This document shows positions 44,823 through 56,601 of a stretch of DNA of 64,000 nucleotides, piece by piece. This stretch comes from Neoconidiobolus thromboides FSU 785 (lineage: Eukaryota > Entomophthoromycota > Entomophthoromycetes > Entomophthorales > Neoconidiobolaceae), in NCBI GenBank assembly GCA_025603075.1, contig MU626318.1, positions 45,903-109,902 of the forward strand, given 5' to 3'. Position numbers and translations under genes: made by a program. How positions within the stretch are numbered: the stretch's first letter is position 1; every line of letters begins with the position of its first letter. The notes below the pieces were generated by a model. The model worked only from the letters and a program-made list of their open reading frames with translations, was not told where the DNA came from and did not search any database.

Positions 44823-46049
44823 CTATTCTTACTGAACATAAAAAATAATATTAAAATCCATTATTGATTAGTAAACATCTTAAGGATTTTCCTTTATTAA
44901 GGAATTTTAAAAAAATGATATTAAAAGTTAACAAGATTTTTATTAACCGGTTTATGAGCCTTAGTTACCATTTTTGTTTTATTTATATTTATATTTATAT
45001 TTGAAAATGATATTTTTAAAAATATCTTTCATCTCGGTTAAACTAAATTTTTAAGTGGAATTTTAATCAAAAACAACTACCACTTTAAGTAACTTCAGTA
45101 GCTTTTGGTCAAGTGTATGCAAAATGTCAATTCTTTTTTCTATATTTGAGCATTAACTTATAGAGTTTATTTAAATAGCAAGTAACTGATTAATAAGATG
45201 ATGAAGTTATCACTGCCTTTACACAAAAATAGAGTTTCAGTCAAAGTAGCTTTAAGGAGGTAATTGATAAGGGATACAGAAGCTTCGAAATCCAAATCAT
45301 TGGATCTAGCCTTAGTGTGATGAAAAATTAAAATGGTAATTCTATTTATTTATTTAGATAAATGATTTGATCGAAAAAAACACATTAGCATATTGGATTA
45401 TTACTTAAAGATTATTAAATTTATAATAATTTTGTTTTGTTTTGTTAGTAGAACTATTAATTTAAATACGGTAACCCGAATTAAAATAGAACTAATCTAC
45501 TATTTGTATTGAGTTTTCAGGTCATTAAGATAATAACCCAGTAATAAAATTATATAGCATTTTATATAGAAAATGTATTAGTTTATTTTTGGAACGAACA
45601 ATGCTATCTAATAACTATATTATTATCATTGTACATTTTATTGATTTTATTTTATATGGTATTTAATTCAAAGCAAGAAAATTTGAATTTAAGAAACAAG
45701 TAATTTTTTAATCAAACATTAATACATTGACTGCATGTTTAAAATTAAATCTATAAAGTTCTAAGAGTATTATAGCGACTGGTGCTACTATAACTCTAAG
45801 TAGCCAATCTAGACTACTAAATAAAATGCTAATCTAAACTATTAATCATATGTGGAATAAAGTTGAGATGTTATATGGAGTATTAGAAGCTCAAGAATTA
45901 ATATTTTTTTAAAAAATAAGCAAGTAATAATTTTTTGAGAATATCTATACTTAACTTATAGACAGTAGGATGCTATCATATTATAAAAATGTCTTTTTTA
46001 ATTATAACCAATGATAAAAAATTAGTAACAGTTTTTTTAATAAATTTAT
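44823..46049. other. Intergenic, no gene seen
   Basis: AT-rich; (TATATT)n-like run at 44977-45001; nothing else. Confidence 0.55.
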
Positions 46050-46145
46050 GTGGTGATATATTTTTTTATTTAGTAATTTAATAGTTTTTGCACTCAAATA
46101 GCACTGAAGAAATGGAGAAAGTAATGGAACAAAAAAAAAGCGTCC
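46050..46145 (+). mobile_element. GGGGATG MITE copy 22
   Basis: Forward, termini degraded (GTGGTGAT / GCGTCCA). Confidence 0.75.
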
Positions 46146-46485
46146 ATATATTGTCTATGTGGAATAAAGTGGTTATATAAAAAAGTAAGTACAAAATTAC
46201 CAAAATGATGTTTTCATAAAAAGTGTTGAAGCTAACATTGATTCTAAAAATATGTAGTTAGAGGTAATTTTGTTCCTCCATATGCATGTTAATAATTGTT
46301 TATTACTACTACTATTCATAATCCAAGTATATTGCTATATTGCTAATTGATTAATGGTTCAATATTTTAATTACAAAGGTAAATTTTAGTTTGGTTTATT
46401 CCTATTTGTTTTTATTTTAAAAATTATTACAAAAATTAGAATATTAATGAATACTTTTACAATTTAATAAAAAATACAATGTATG
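46146..46485. other. Spacer, nothing seen
   Basis: AT-rich, no gene. Confidence 0.5.
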
Positions 46486-46583
46486 TGGGAGTGTTTTTGT
46501 GTTTAAGAATTTTACTAACAATTTTTCCACTCAAGTAGCGCTTAAAAGATAGAAAAGGTGATGAAGCCAGAAAAGACATCCCC
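46486..46583 (+). mobile_element. GGGGATG MITE copy 23
   Basis: Forward, GTGGGAGTG / CATCCCC ends. Confidence 0.85.
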
Positions 46584-46928
46584 ATATAATACTTATCTAT
46601 ACATATAACCAAAACTTAAACAATATTTATATAATGAATCTTCGTTTGTCAAAATAAAATAAAATACTACAATATCAAGGAAATAAGGCAAAAATTGAAA
46701 ATATTTATAACATATTATTCTGAAATAGTTACAAAATAGATGATGAAATATAGTAAACATGTAAAATTAAACATAAATCAACAATCATTTCCTCTTTATT
46801 ATACGCTTTTGTTTTTATTTACAATTACTAAATACTATTAAAATGAAAGAATTACTAGCTTGAACTTTTTACAAAAACTGTAATTAATAGTTTATAATAA
46901 ACTTATCTCTTATTTTAACATACAATTA

Positions 46929-47011
46929 GATCAGGTGGCCGAGTTGGTCTAAGGCGCCGTGTTAAGGCCGCGGTCTCTTCGGAGGCGTGGGTTCGAATCC
47001 CATCCTGATCA
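46929..47011 (+). tRNA. tRNA-Leu (anticodon AAG)
   Basis: Folds as a class II tRNA. Acceptor GATCAGG pairs with CCTGATC and a discriminator A follows. The D arm is GGCCGAGTTGGTCTAAGGC. The anticodon stem CCGTG/CGCGG holds loop TTAAGGC, giving AAG (read as IAG; codon CUU and relatives). A long variable arm TCTCTTCGGAGGC and a T arm GTGGGTTCGAATCCCAT complete it. No intron. The A box (TGGCCGAGTTGG) and B box (GGTTCGAATCC) are intact, and a T4 terminator lies at 47016-47019. The only GC-rich patch in this part of the window. Confidence 0.96.
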
Positions 47012-47107
47012 TTTATTTTGATTTGGCTTTTTGATGGTCCAACTAATTTACTCAAATAAAGCGCAAATGTATCGACTATTCAGATATTTTAAAAATCATA
47101 ATACTAT

Positions 47108-47202
47108 GGGAATGTTTTTAGCCTCAGTATTTTTTCCATCTTTTAAGCGCTATTTGAGTGGAAAAATTATTAGTAAAATTCTTAAACACAAAAATACACC
47201 CC
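47108..47202 (-). mobile_element. GGGGATG MITE copy 24 (left half of an inverted pair)
   Basis: Reverse; starts ~90 bp after the tRNA. Only 21 bp separate it from the forward copy at 47224. Confidence 0.88.
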
Positions 47203-47223
47203 TCTATACAAAATTTAACAAAT

Positions 47224-47322
47224 GGGGATGTATTTTTGTGTTTAAGAATTTTACTAACAAATTTTCCACTTAAATAGTGCTTAAAAAATGGAAAAAGTAA
47301 TGAAGTTAAAAAAAGTACTCCC
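47224..47322 (+). mobile_element. GGGGATG MITE copy 25 (right half of an inverted pair)
   Basis: Forward; with the copy at 47108 forms a ~215-bp imperfect palindrome. Confidence 0.9.
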
Positions 47323-48000
47323 ATATATTCAATCAAAAAGGGTTATTGTTAATATTATATTCACTTCTACCATCTTCATTTTATTTTGAAATATTATTAT
47401 TTTTTTAATGCTCTTTAATTCATCTAGTATTATTAAATGCAAATTAGAACTGCTAGTAAATTTACAATATAAAAAATAGAATAGTAGATTCAGCAAATTT
47501 ACAATATAAAAGATAGAATAGTAGATTCAGCAAATTTAAATTTCAGAAATAGGTCAATTCATTTTATAAAACATGAATGATTTTGAAGTAAACCTATCGA
47601 ACTTTTCCTAACCCATTATAGTTGCTATTGATAATGGAAACTACACCAATTTTCGATTGGAAATAGCAATATTTAATAGATTATCTATTAAACTTAGATT
47701 GAAGCTAATTATCAATCCATTTAATAATACTATTAAATAGAGTGATAATGTCAATTAGTGAATCAGTTTTAATTCTGAAAGACAGAAATAAAAAAGAACA
47801 TTCAAGTATCAATCATGAATCTTTTTTCAATTTTTATCATAGCATTTCATAGTTTAATACTTTCACTATACTCTAATCGGAAATATTTACTAAATTCAAC
47901 TATTTCTAACATTTATTTCATTAAAATAAATAGGAAAAAGTGTATTATTCTTTAAAAAATTTAACTAGGATATATACAAATAATCCTTTTTTATAATAAC
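47323..48000. other. Intergenic, no gene seen
   Basis: Contains a ~40-bp tandem duplication (TTTACAATATAAAAxATAGAATAGTAGATTCAGCAAA cut to its period) around 47459-47540; no gene. Confidence 0.5.
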
Positions 48001-48098
48001 ACAGAAGTGTATTTTTTTGTTTAATAATTTCACTAGCAATATTTCCACTTAAATAGCGCTTAAGAGATCGAAAAGTAATGAAACCAAAAAGCATCCCC
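48001..48098 (+). mobile_element. GGGGATG MITE copy 26
   Basis: Forward; left end degraded (ACAGAAGTGT), right end CATCCCC. Confidence 0.8.
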
Positions 48099-49043
48099 AT
48101 GTAATGATCTAAATTACAATATTTCTAACACATCACAATTATAACAAAAAAAATTCCAACAAATGTAAGTGTCAAATTTAGTAAAAACCATTTTCAATAA
48201 GGATGGCCAAAATTTGCAATATCTGATGAAATTTGTTAATTTCGTTCGTTTTGGTTGAAAATTATTGCTATTTTTTATTTCAGTTTGCTGATATTTTTTC
48301 TTACTATAGACATGATAGCTTAAAAATACTGAAATTTTTTAAATGCATTAATCCCCTTAAATTTTATGCAATTTGTATGCAATCAAACTTCTAATGCTAC
48401 ATTGAAATGCTAGCTACTTATCATGTCTTCAATTAACTAATTGAATTAATCAATTGTATTGTGATGAATTAAAGTGAAGATACATTTCAATACTAATAAA
48501 TAATTCAATTGAATTCAGTCAAAACAAAAGTAATTTATCAATGTTATAAGCGGATTTTTAAACATTCTAATTTTGGCCCCCTAAAATTCAATATAGTGGA
48601 CTAAAATTAAGTCTGATTTAATAATTAAAGTTAAGGGTTATTTTAACATAAATTACAAACAAATAGCAATTGACTATAAATATTTTTGGCCTTAATTTAT
48701 TACTATCTTTAGCTCCTGTTTTATTAAAAAAGGGTTGACAGCTTCGGGTATAAAAACAGATTAGCTACAATCAACTATAAAATAAAGGTTTTATTTTTAA
48801 ATGTACATAAAATAACGGCTTGATGTTATTAAATTCCAATGAAATTGGAATCGTGTGCTAGATTCAATTCAATGACCCTTAAATTACAATTGCATATTAC
48901 GGCTATATTAGTTTGGAATAAAATGAACCCAATTTTGAAAATAAAAGTGCTTTAAATGAGTGAATTCAAAATAATCTAGGAATCTGGGATTTCAAATCAA
49001 ACAACATGATACCAACTATTGTTTTAAAATAGCCTACAAATAG
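48099..49043. other. Intergenic, no gene seen
   Basis: AT-rich upstream region of the first PPSY gene. Confidence 0.5.
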
Positions 49044-49050
49044 TATAAAA
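49044..49050 (+). promoter_or_regulatory. TATA box
   Basis: TATAAAA followed by an AACAAA-rich leader, ~90 bp before the start at 49136. Confidence 0.5.
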
Positions 49051-49135
49051 ACAAAAACAAAAACAAAAGCAAAACTATCAAATCTTAAATTACCATCCTG
49101 TTTAATAATCTATTAACTCCTTAATTTATTACGCT

Positions 49136-49489
49136 ATGAATAGGCTCTTTATAGGCATTTTGACCTTAATCGCAACTACGCTTGCTTCCGACTATAATCA
49201 AGCTCCACCAAGCTACGATACTCGACCTGAAGAACCAATAAAAAAAAAGCCAATCTATGATACCTTTCCAGTAGTTACGCCTCCAAGTTATAATATTGGT
49301 AAAATTAATCCACCAACTAATTATATTCCCCCTATTAGTCCTCCAAAAAATAACATTCCTCCTATTAACTTACCAAACTATGGAAATATTTTGAAAGTTT
49401 CATTACCTAACTATGGAATAAGTCCTACTGTTATTCCTCCTAGTAATAAACCTTATCAGGTTATTAATAATCCAGTAGCTTATTATTAA
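49136..49489 (+). CDS. Secreted Pro/Tyr-rich protein (PPSY family), member 1
   Basis: Single exon, 117 aa. Signal peptide at residues 1-17 (MNRLFIGILTLIATTLA before SDYNQ). The mature part is Pro, Tyr, Asn and Ile-rich, with PPSYDT, PPSYN, PPTNYIPPISPP and LPNYG units. It ends in KPYQVINNPVAYY, a variant of the C-terminal signature shared by the family. No cysteine in the mature part. The only plus-strand member of the six. Proposed role: extracellular structural or adhesive protein, by composition only. Confidence 0.78.
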   Translation: MNRLFIGILTLIATTLASDYNQAPPSYDTRPEEPIKKKPIYDTFPVVTPPSYNIGKINPPTNYIPPISPPKNNIPPINLPNYGNILKVSLPNYGISPTVIPPSNKPYQVINNPVAYY

Positions 49490-49847
49490 TAAAATTCAAA
49501 TTGAATTATCTTTTTTAATTATTAAAATTACATTATAAATGATTTTAGGTTTCAAAACCATTAAATTTTTCAATTAGAATAAAGTAGTTCATTCTATTTT
49601 GTTATTTATTGTTAATTTTTTGTTTTTATTTGTCCTTTACTTTATTGGTGATCCTTTATTTATTTATCATTATTAAAACAGATAAATTACTTAAATATTA
49701 TTGACACTTTATTAAACATTTTGAAAGAATTAATAAAGAATTAATAAAGTTTTCATTCTTGATAGGAAATAAAAGGTATAAAAATAGTAGATAATATAGC
49801 TAATATGGGAAGTTGATAGAACTGTGTTACTTCAAGAGGGGATCTGA
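49490..49847. other. Intergenic, no gene seen
   Basis: AT-rich 3' region of member 1. Confidence 0.5.
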
Positions 49848-49880
49848 GCTTTAAATGAGCTTTAAATGAGCTTTAAATGA
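49848..49880. repeat. GAGCTTTAAAT tandem repeat
   Basis: Three exact 11-bp units and a partial fourth. Confidence 0.8.
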
Positions 49881-49981
49881 GATTCGTACGAGATTTATAT
49901 GAGATTTATCTGGGCTTCCAATAACTTTCATAATTTAATTGATATCTTAAAGAAGGAGCTAATTTTTGCTAAACAATATGG

Positions 49982-50443
49982 CGTGAAATCCGGTACTCAG
50001 TGATTGGAGTCAAAAACAGTTATTCCCTGGTTGACTACACTGGCAGTCAAAAGGTCTTAGTTTATGTGACTAAGATAGACTTGAATTGTGAAGAATAGTA
50101 CGTAATAGGCCATGAATTATGTAAAACAAATAGAATAGACAATACTAATGTAAAATCTACGTAAAATACTATTAAGAAAACTTAGTGGCTTTATTAAATG
50201 TTCGAGATATCAGAGAATAATTCAGTTAAAAACCCTCGAGCTACTATGTTTTAGAATCTCTTTTATACTCAGACAAGTATAGATATCAAAACGAGAGGAT
50301 GATATTCTTTGAGGTGAAGATAGAAATTCTCAGCAAATTAAAATAAGAACGTGGGATTGACTGTCTCTAAACTCGAGAACACAACAGCTTAGGTGATCAT
50401 TATGCTATAATTAACCATGGGGCTGACAAAGCGATATTTCACA
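49982..50443 (+). mobile_element. 463-bp element, copy B (TGTGAAAT-type termini)
   Basis: Inverted copy of 4172-4635; left end GTGAAATC, right end ATTTCACA. Same broken transposase-like pieces (GVKNSYSLVDY, KVLVYVTKID, KTNRIDNTN). It directly abuts the MITE at 50445. Confidence 0.6.
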
Positions 50444-50444
50444 A

Positions 50445-50542
50445 TGGGAATGTATTTTTGTGTTTAAGAATTTTACTAGTAATCTTTCCACTTAAACAGT
50501 GCTTGAAAGATCGAAAAAGTGATGAGGCTAGAAAAAGCACCC
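50445..50542 (+). mobile_element. GGGGATG MITE copy 27
   Basis: Forward, TGGGAATGT / GCACCC ends; adjoins the 463-bp element. Confidence 0.85.
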
Positions 50543-51655
50543 TTATATTATGTTTTTCATTAAGGTTGTATTAAATCAATGATTATTAGGCTATTTTTAG
50601 TTAAGAATAGGAAGCACACTTTTAATTAAATTAGATAATAGTAAATAAACTAAATAAGACTTACATAACCTTCCATATAAAACCTATTCCAAGATATGAC
50701 TTTAATTGATAAGTTCACTTACCTTATCCTTCTAATATTTAGTTTAACAAATAGTTAGCACTTAAGCCCATATGCTTTCGGAAAGTTTAAGAATTGTATA
50801 ACATAATGAAACATGGTCAGATGATAGCTTTCAATAACTAATGTATAAACAAAGTAAATATCTGAGAATATATACATTACAGCATTCATTAATCTATTAT
50901 TGTAACTTAATATGAAATCATTGATACTTAATTTAATTTTGATAATTGTATATGTGCTTTGAGTAATAATGAATAACCTAAGATTTATCTTCCATCAACT
51001 CATACCACTCTAAATTAGCACTCATTAACTTTTACTTTAATAAAATAGTAGCGGGATAAGATAGCGTCCATAAACTGATAGTTACTAAATAGTAATATAA
51101 GTAAGTAGTTTATAAATTGATACATTATGGATTAGTAGATTAGTAGATTCTATCTATTTATGTAGATATTTTAATTTAAATTGTTATCATTATTTAATTC
51201 ATATTAATTTAATTGTAAGTTAGATTTTTATATTAGTCTAATTAAGTTCTAGATTAATTATTGATAGTTTAAATTAGTTATCAAGTTGTGGATTTTTTAT
51301 TTACATTTTCTATTTTCTTAATAAAAATTGAATAAAAATTCAAATTTTGAAAAGAATATTGCTAAAACGTAAATTTAATATTTATTAACTTTGACATTCA
51401 AAATATGTAAAAGTTTTAAGTGATCTTTTAATTTAATTTTGTCAACAAGAATGTATAATCAAACCTGAAATATAAAATATCATTAATACCAATTTATTTC
51501 ATTATTATAAAATAAACCCAGTGTTTACCTTATTAAATAAATAAATTAGAAAAGTAGGGCCTTTCAAATTAATTGTTTCAAATAAATGGATTTAATACAA
51601 TATAATTAATATAAATAATATAATCAACTTATTTTATTATTTCACATAATTGTTA
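50543..51655. other. Intergenic, no gene seen
   Basis: About 1.1 kb, AT-rich. Confidence 0.55.
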
Positions 51656-51982
51656 TTAGTAACTCACTGGATAAGTAATTGGCTGATAAGGTTCTTCAAT
51701 AGGGAGGATTCTAATTGGACCACCATAGATTGGTGGAGACTTAATAGGACCGCCATAAATAGGTGGAGACTTAATAGGACCACCATAGATAGGTGGAGAA
51801 ATAATAGGTGGAGAGGTAATTGGACCTCCATAAACAGGAGGATATTTAGTTGGTGGAGTAATAATAATTGGTGGCGAAATAATTGGAGATTTATAACTAA
51901 TATCACTCACTGGTGAAGATGATATGTAATCTGAAGCGTATGCACTAGCAATTAAAGTCAAGGTGGGAATTAGGAATTTCAT
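51656..51982 (-). CDS. Secreted Pro/Tyr-rich protein (PPSY family), member 2
   Basis: Single exon, 108 aa. Signal peptide 1-16 (MKFLIPTLTLIASAYA before SDYISS). The body has 12-residue tandem units of the type PPIYGGPIKSPP, about four copies. The end IRILPIEEPYQPITYPVSY carries the family signature. Open antisense frames over the repeats are a by-product of the tandem structure. A TATAAAAG box lies ~70 bp upstream. Confidence 0.8.
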   Translation of the reverse strand: MKFLIPTLTLIASAYASDYISSSPVSDISYKSPIISPPIIITPPTKYPPVYGGPITSPPIISPPIYGGPIKSPPIYGGPIKSPPIYGGPIRILPIEEPYQPITYPVSY

Positions 51983-52048
51983 ATTAAGTAAAGTTAAATT
52001 AATGAATAAATTAATGTCTTTTTTTTTTATTTCAAGAAGTTGGTTGAC

Positions 52049-52056
52049 CTTTTATA
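52049..52056 (-). promoter_or_regulatory. TATA box
   Basis: TATAAAAG on the minus strand upstream of member 2. Confidence 0.5.
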
Positions 52057-52284
52057 GCTATTTAAGGTCTATTTTATTCATTAGTACCTTTTTTTTCTGT
52101 TTTATTTTACATTGTCTAGTTTTATTTTATTCAAACTCCACACTATTTATTTAAGGGCTTTATTTTCACTGAAATCTCGTTTTGTTTGTTACTAAAATTT
52201 AAAAGATTAACTTTGAATAAAATTTAGATTTAAATAAACCCTATTTTATTTTAATTCTTAGTTGATAGAGTTATTATTTATATA

Positions 52285-52365
52285 AGAATGTCTTTTTTTT
52301 TAAAAATTCTATTAATAATTTCCCCTTTTGATAAGAGCTTAAGAAAAAAAACAACACTAAAAAAA
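52285..52365 (+). mobile_element. GGGGATG MITE relic
   Basis: Forward; TTAAAAATTCTATTAATAAT and the A-rich right end recognisable, termini lost. Confidence 0.5.
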
Positions 52366-53364
52366 CAAAACTATATATTTCAATATCATCTAATAGATTT
52401 ATAGTAAATCTATATATTTGTTTTTTAGAATCAACATTCCTATAAAATAGATTATCAGTTATCTAATCAACTAGATTGAATCTCATTTTAAAAAAAATAA
52501 AACATTGAAAGAATCAAAGCCCCAAGTATTTCATTATTCGAAGAATGTTAAGTTCAGATTATATGATAAATAGTAGAAGAGATAGGGAAAAGAAGAGTAA
52601 GTCAAGAAATAAGAATTTGAATGAAAGGTATTCTTTTTATTCCAAATATTAAAGCTATTGTAGCTCTTTTGTAACTTAATAAAATGTTCATTTAAAAACT
52701 GAAATTCTATTAAGATTCTAATAAAATATAAGGATCTGAGGTTAAAAAAATTGGCTATATAAAGAGTTTAGTTATGAAAACTATTCCTAAAAAAATCGTA
52801 AGGGAGTTATTATAGCTTTATAAAAATCAAAATAAACAAAGTATCAAGCTTTGACAATAAATCTTACTCAATTTTTGTTCAAATAGTTGAAATTTTAAGG
52901 TATTAATATACCTTTTTTGAAAAAATTGCTGTTAGTAGAAGATAGGGATTTGCAAACTAATTAATTGGTCATTTAAAAGTAAGTCGATGCTAAAACTCAA
53001 CTAAAATTCAAGGATCAGACTTAATAAGATCCATTTTATCAATATGTTTTAGTATAAAAATTATAATAGATGGTTAATAAAAGAGATCGCATAGTTGAAA
53101 TTACTTTAATCTTTTATTTGAACTGAATATACTAAGTCGGGTCTATTTCCATTTCTTAGTACAAACTAGTACTATATAATCATTTAAAGATTAAAAGATA
53201 GATGTTAAGCTTCAATATAGAAAAAAATTTACAATTATAAAAATTGGAGTTACACATTGCCCGTAGAAATCAGAAAAATGTTTACAAACAGCATAAAATA
53301 TAACATTTCAATTCATTTATATTAAAATTCAAAAATAATTTTAAAATTCAATAAATCTTTATTC
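52366..53364. other. Intergenic, no gene seen
   Basis: AT-rich, no supported gene. Confidence 0.55.
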
Positions 53365-53919
53365 TTAATAAGTTATTGGATTAACAGGAAGTTGATAAGG
53401 ATTTGGAATTGGTAAAATAGTAATTGGGTTATTTTGATAATTAGGTAATGAAATCACAGGTATATTGTAGCTTGGTGGAATTACAATTGGTGAAGTGCTG
53501 TAGCTTGGTGGAGTAGTATAGCTTGGAGGGTTACTTGGTGGAGGGGTATTATAACTTGGAGGATTACTTGGTGGTGGATTACTTGGTGGAGGAGTTTCAT
53601 AACTTGGGGGGTTACTTGGTGGAGGATTACTTGGTGGAGGAGTTTCATAGCTTGGAGGATTACTTGGTGGAGGAGTTTCATAGCTTGGAGGATTACTTGG
53701 TGGAGGAGTTTCATAGCTTGGAGGATTACTTGGTGGGGGAGTTTCATAGCTTGGTGGAGTTTTGATTGGTTTTTCAGGCTTCTCTGGTTTATCATCATAA
53801 GTAGGAGGATTTTTAGCTGGTTTTTCAGGTTTACTATTATAACTTGGTGGAGATGGAGTGTAATCCGATGCAATTATAACTGTAATTAAAGCAAAGATAA
53901 TGAGGATGAATTTGTTCAT
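53365..53919 (-). CDS. Secreted Pro/Tyr-rich protein (PPSY family), member 3
   Basis: Single exon, 184 aa. Signal peptide 1-17 (MNKFILIIFALITVIIA before SDYTPS). A Lys/Glu-rich KPEKPEKP spacer leads into tandem 11-residue units PPSYETPPPSN (33 bp at DNA level), about six copies, some with an extra PPPSN. Then PPSYNIPVISLPNY and the signature ITILPIPNPYQLPVNPITY. No cysteine. The regular Pro/Tyr spacing suggests an extended wall, sheath or adhesive protein; that role is inference. TATAAAAA lies ~75 bp upstream. Confidence 0.85.
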   Translation of the reverse strand: MNKFILIIFALITVIIASDYTPSPPSYNSKPEKPAKNPPTYDDKPEKPEKPIKTPPSYETPPPSNPPSYETPPPSNPPSYETPPPSNPPSYETPPPSNPPPSNPPSYETPPPSNPPPSNPPSYNTPPPSNPPSYTTPPSYSTSPIVIPPSYNIPVISLPNYQNNPITILPIPNPYQLPVNPITY

Positions 53920-53992
53920 AATGAAATAAATTAGGTAGTAGCAAATAAATAGAATGAAATGTTTTTATTTTTATTTTTGAGTTTTATGTCTG

Positions 53993-54000
53993 TTTTTATA
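53993..54000 (-). promoter_or_regulatory. TATA box
   Basis: TATAAAAA on the minus strand upstream of member 3. Confidence 0.5.
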
Positions 54001-55658
54001 GTCTTCATACATCAGCTTAAACTAATTTATTATCATCGGTTTATGCTGATATTGGTTGTGTTGAGTTTAGTTTATTTTCAATTTGCCCATTTTTTCAGCG
54101 TTTTCAATAATATAAATCTGGTTTATAACTAAAACATGTAAAATATAATTAACTTTTGTGGATAATAGAATCCAATCTAGCTCTCAATAATTGTGGAATT
54201 TATTTCATCGACTCCAATCTTTGCTGTTTCTATACTTTGAGAAAGGGGTATTTATTTTATAGTTAACCGTAGTGACACTATGCTTTCAATATTAAAACTA
54301 TTTTAAATGTCAATAAAATAAAGGTTCAGCCAGTTTAACTAACATCTTGAGCTTCAATTTCGCTCTAGGTGTTTTAATTTCAAAAATCTACCCAACTTAA
54401 AATAAACTTGAGGGTTTAGATATAAAACTAAACTGAATTTTAGTCAAACTATCTTAAATCTTAAGGGTGTTTAAAATTTACCTCAAATATTTAGCTATTT
54501 AAGTTGAAACATGCTTTAATTAACTGTACATTTAAAAATAAAAACTTAAACTCAAGGTTCATGTCAACGCACTAATACAACTTATTAGTTATAGAAATTA
54601 TTGAGATATAGAGTAAATTTCAAGTTTAATAGCTACAATAAAATAAAATTAATCAAATAGTAAAGTTATGGTAAGTATAAGATTATTAAAAGATGATATT
54701 ATCAGTCTGGTTGCATATAAGGTTAGTTGAAATTGAAGACAGTTGATGGGTTTATACAATTATCTTAGAGCTATTCTTAGATGATTTTGGGAACGAAAGG
54801 TTTCAATAAAGTTAGAAATGATTTTATATTGTATGTTAAAAATAGGGTTTCTTTATAATTAAAGATCTGTAATTTTGTTATGAATCTATTTCCAAAAGAA
54901 AAATTTTCCAATAAGATATTTCATGGATAGCTCGCTTACTCAGATATACTCTGTTAAAAGATTACCAATGAAGGTTGTCAAAATTGGTAAAAGTTATTTC
55001 TCAACTTGCTTACAATAACTATCGATGAATAAATATTTCTATTTAATGTTTAACTATTGAGTTTGTTTTTTATAACCAAAAACTTGATTGTAATTACTTC
55101 TGCTTGATATCACTTTTTGTAAATACCATGGCTACTTTAATAATACCTTTATATTTTCATAGTTCCTTCGAAAAATTGTAAAATTTCAATTAGCATATAT
55201 TAGAAAAGGTATATAATGATTATTAAATATCAAATATCAAATATTAAATGGGTTATAAAGAGAATCAGTATTTTTAAATAATTAATTCATTACTCTCAAA
55301 CTAAACATGAATTCTTTGAAAGTTATTGAATATCTAAGTCGTCGCTATTCTATTTCAATAACTGACAAATGAAGGAACAATAATGGAAGTAAACAATAAT
55401 TAAAAATAAAACGTAAGGTCTTTAAGTAAACATTATATAAATAATTAATATCTATGGTCTAAAAAACTAAAGATTTTCAAATCAAAGAAGGATGAATTTT
55501 TCAAAGAATACTATGATCTTTTAAAATGTCACCGATTCTAAAATACTGAATATCATCTTATAAACGAACTAGGTTGCATATATGTGCAATTTTCGACTCA
55601 ATAATTAAAAATAAAAAATTGTACAAACATTTTGATAAAACCTAACCTACTTTTATTG
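54001..55658. other. Intergenic, no gene seen
   Basis: About 1.6 kb, AT-rich, no MITE, no supported gene. Confidence 0.55.
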
Positions 55659-56051
55659 TTAATAAGTTGTTGGATTGCTAATAGCTTGGTAAGTTTGAGG
55701 AATAGGTAAAATATTGATTGGATTTCCCTTATAGCTTGGTGATGATATAACTGGAATGCTATAGCTTGGTGAGGTAACAGCCGGAGGAGCGATAACTGGA
55801 AGGTTTCCATAACTTGGAGGAGTAGCAATTGGAGGAGTATTGGATGGTTTACCATGACTTGTATGTGGTTTCTTTGGTTTTTTGGACTTATCGCCATATT
55901 TTTTATGAATTTTACCTGAAATACCATAACTTGGTGGATTATCTACCGGAAGATTATTATAAGATGGTGGATTAGCAACTGGAGGAGTTTGATTATAATC
56001 TTGAGCAGATACAGCTACAGATAGGGCTAAAATTAGAGTAAAGAATTTCAT
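55659..56051 (-). CDS. Secreted Pro/Tyr-rich protein (PPSY family), member 4
   Basis: Single exon, 130 aa. Signal peptide 1-16 (MKFFTLILALSVAVSA before QDYNQ). PPSYN and PPSYG units are present. A basic insert unique to this member, KIHKKYGDKSKKPKKP then HTSHGK, divides the repeats. The end INILPIPQTYQAISNPTTY is the family signature. The basic patch could bind anionic polymers; inference. TATAAAG lies ~85 bp upstream. Confidence 0.82.
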   Translation of the reverse strand: MKFFTLILALSVAVSAQDYNQTPPVANPPSYNNLPVDNPPSYGISGKIHKKYGDKSKKPKKPHTSHGKPSNTPPIATPPSYGNLPVIAPPAVTSPSYSIPVISSPSYKGNPINILPIPQTYQAISNPTTY

Positions 56052-56134
56052 GTTAAAATGAATTAATGAGTTGTTATTGAATAAATAGATATAATGAGTT
56101 GTTTTTGGTTTTATCTTTTGGTTTTTAAACCTAC

Positions 56135-56141
56135 CTTTATA
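56135..56141 (-). promoter_or_regulatory. TATA box
   Basis: TATAAAG on the minus strand upstream of member 4. Confidence 0.45.
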
Positions 56142-56601
56142 GTATTTATGTATGTTTTTGCTAGTATAAACCAGTTTCTTGGCCTTTGAAATAGGTTGTG
56201 TTAGATCGAAATTCGTTTTATGGCTTTTTTTGAGAATATTTTTTGATTTTATTCAAAACTAAAAATTCGTAAAATACAGCTAAATTTGAAATAAATTTAA
56301 TATAAGCTGACTCTTGAAGCTTTCTCAGTTTATTTTAATAATATAAATTCGTCATTATTTATGTCCTTTAAAGACATAAACCTTATTTTAGTTTATCATT
56401 GTAAATCTGTCTTCCACCCTAAAACTTATTTTACGCACTTTTTTAAAATAACGGTTATGATTTAATAACAAGCCCAAAATTCAAAATAAACTTGGAATTT
56501 TAGTTAGAATTGACTAAATTTTGGTGGGAGGAAAATCTAAAATTTGAATAGTATTGTAATAATATTAAATTAATTTATTTGATGGTGTACAAACAATATA
56601 T
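56142..56601. other. Intergenic, no gene seen
   Basis: AT-rich upstream region. Confidence 0.5.

Noticed and set aside
47031-47336. Open frames at 47031 (+) and 47124 (-)
   Set aside because: They lie inside MITE copies; similar frames recur in other copies (for example at 13865 and 31522) and encode no sensible protein.
53481-53873. Long alternative-frame and antisense open frames over the PPSY arrays (also at 51650, 51664, 53523, 55598, 59436, 59484)
   Set aside because: They exist because the tandem DNA unit lacks stops in several frames. Their compositions (HQVI, LVEDYLVE) are artefacts, and only the sense frame has a signal peptide and the shared ends.
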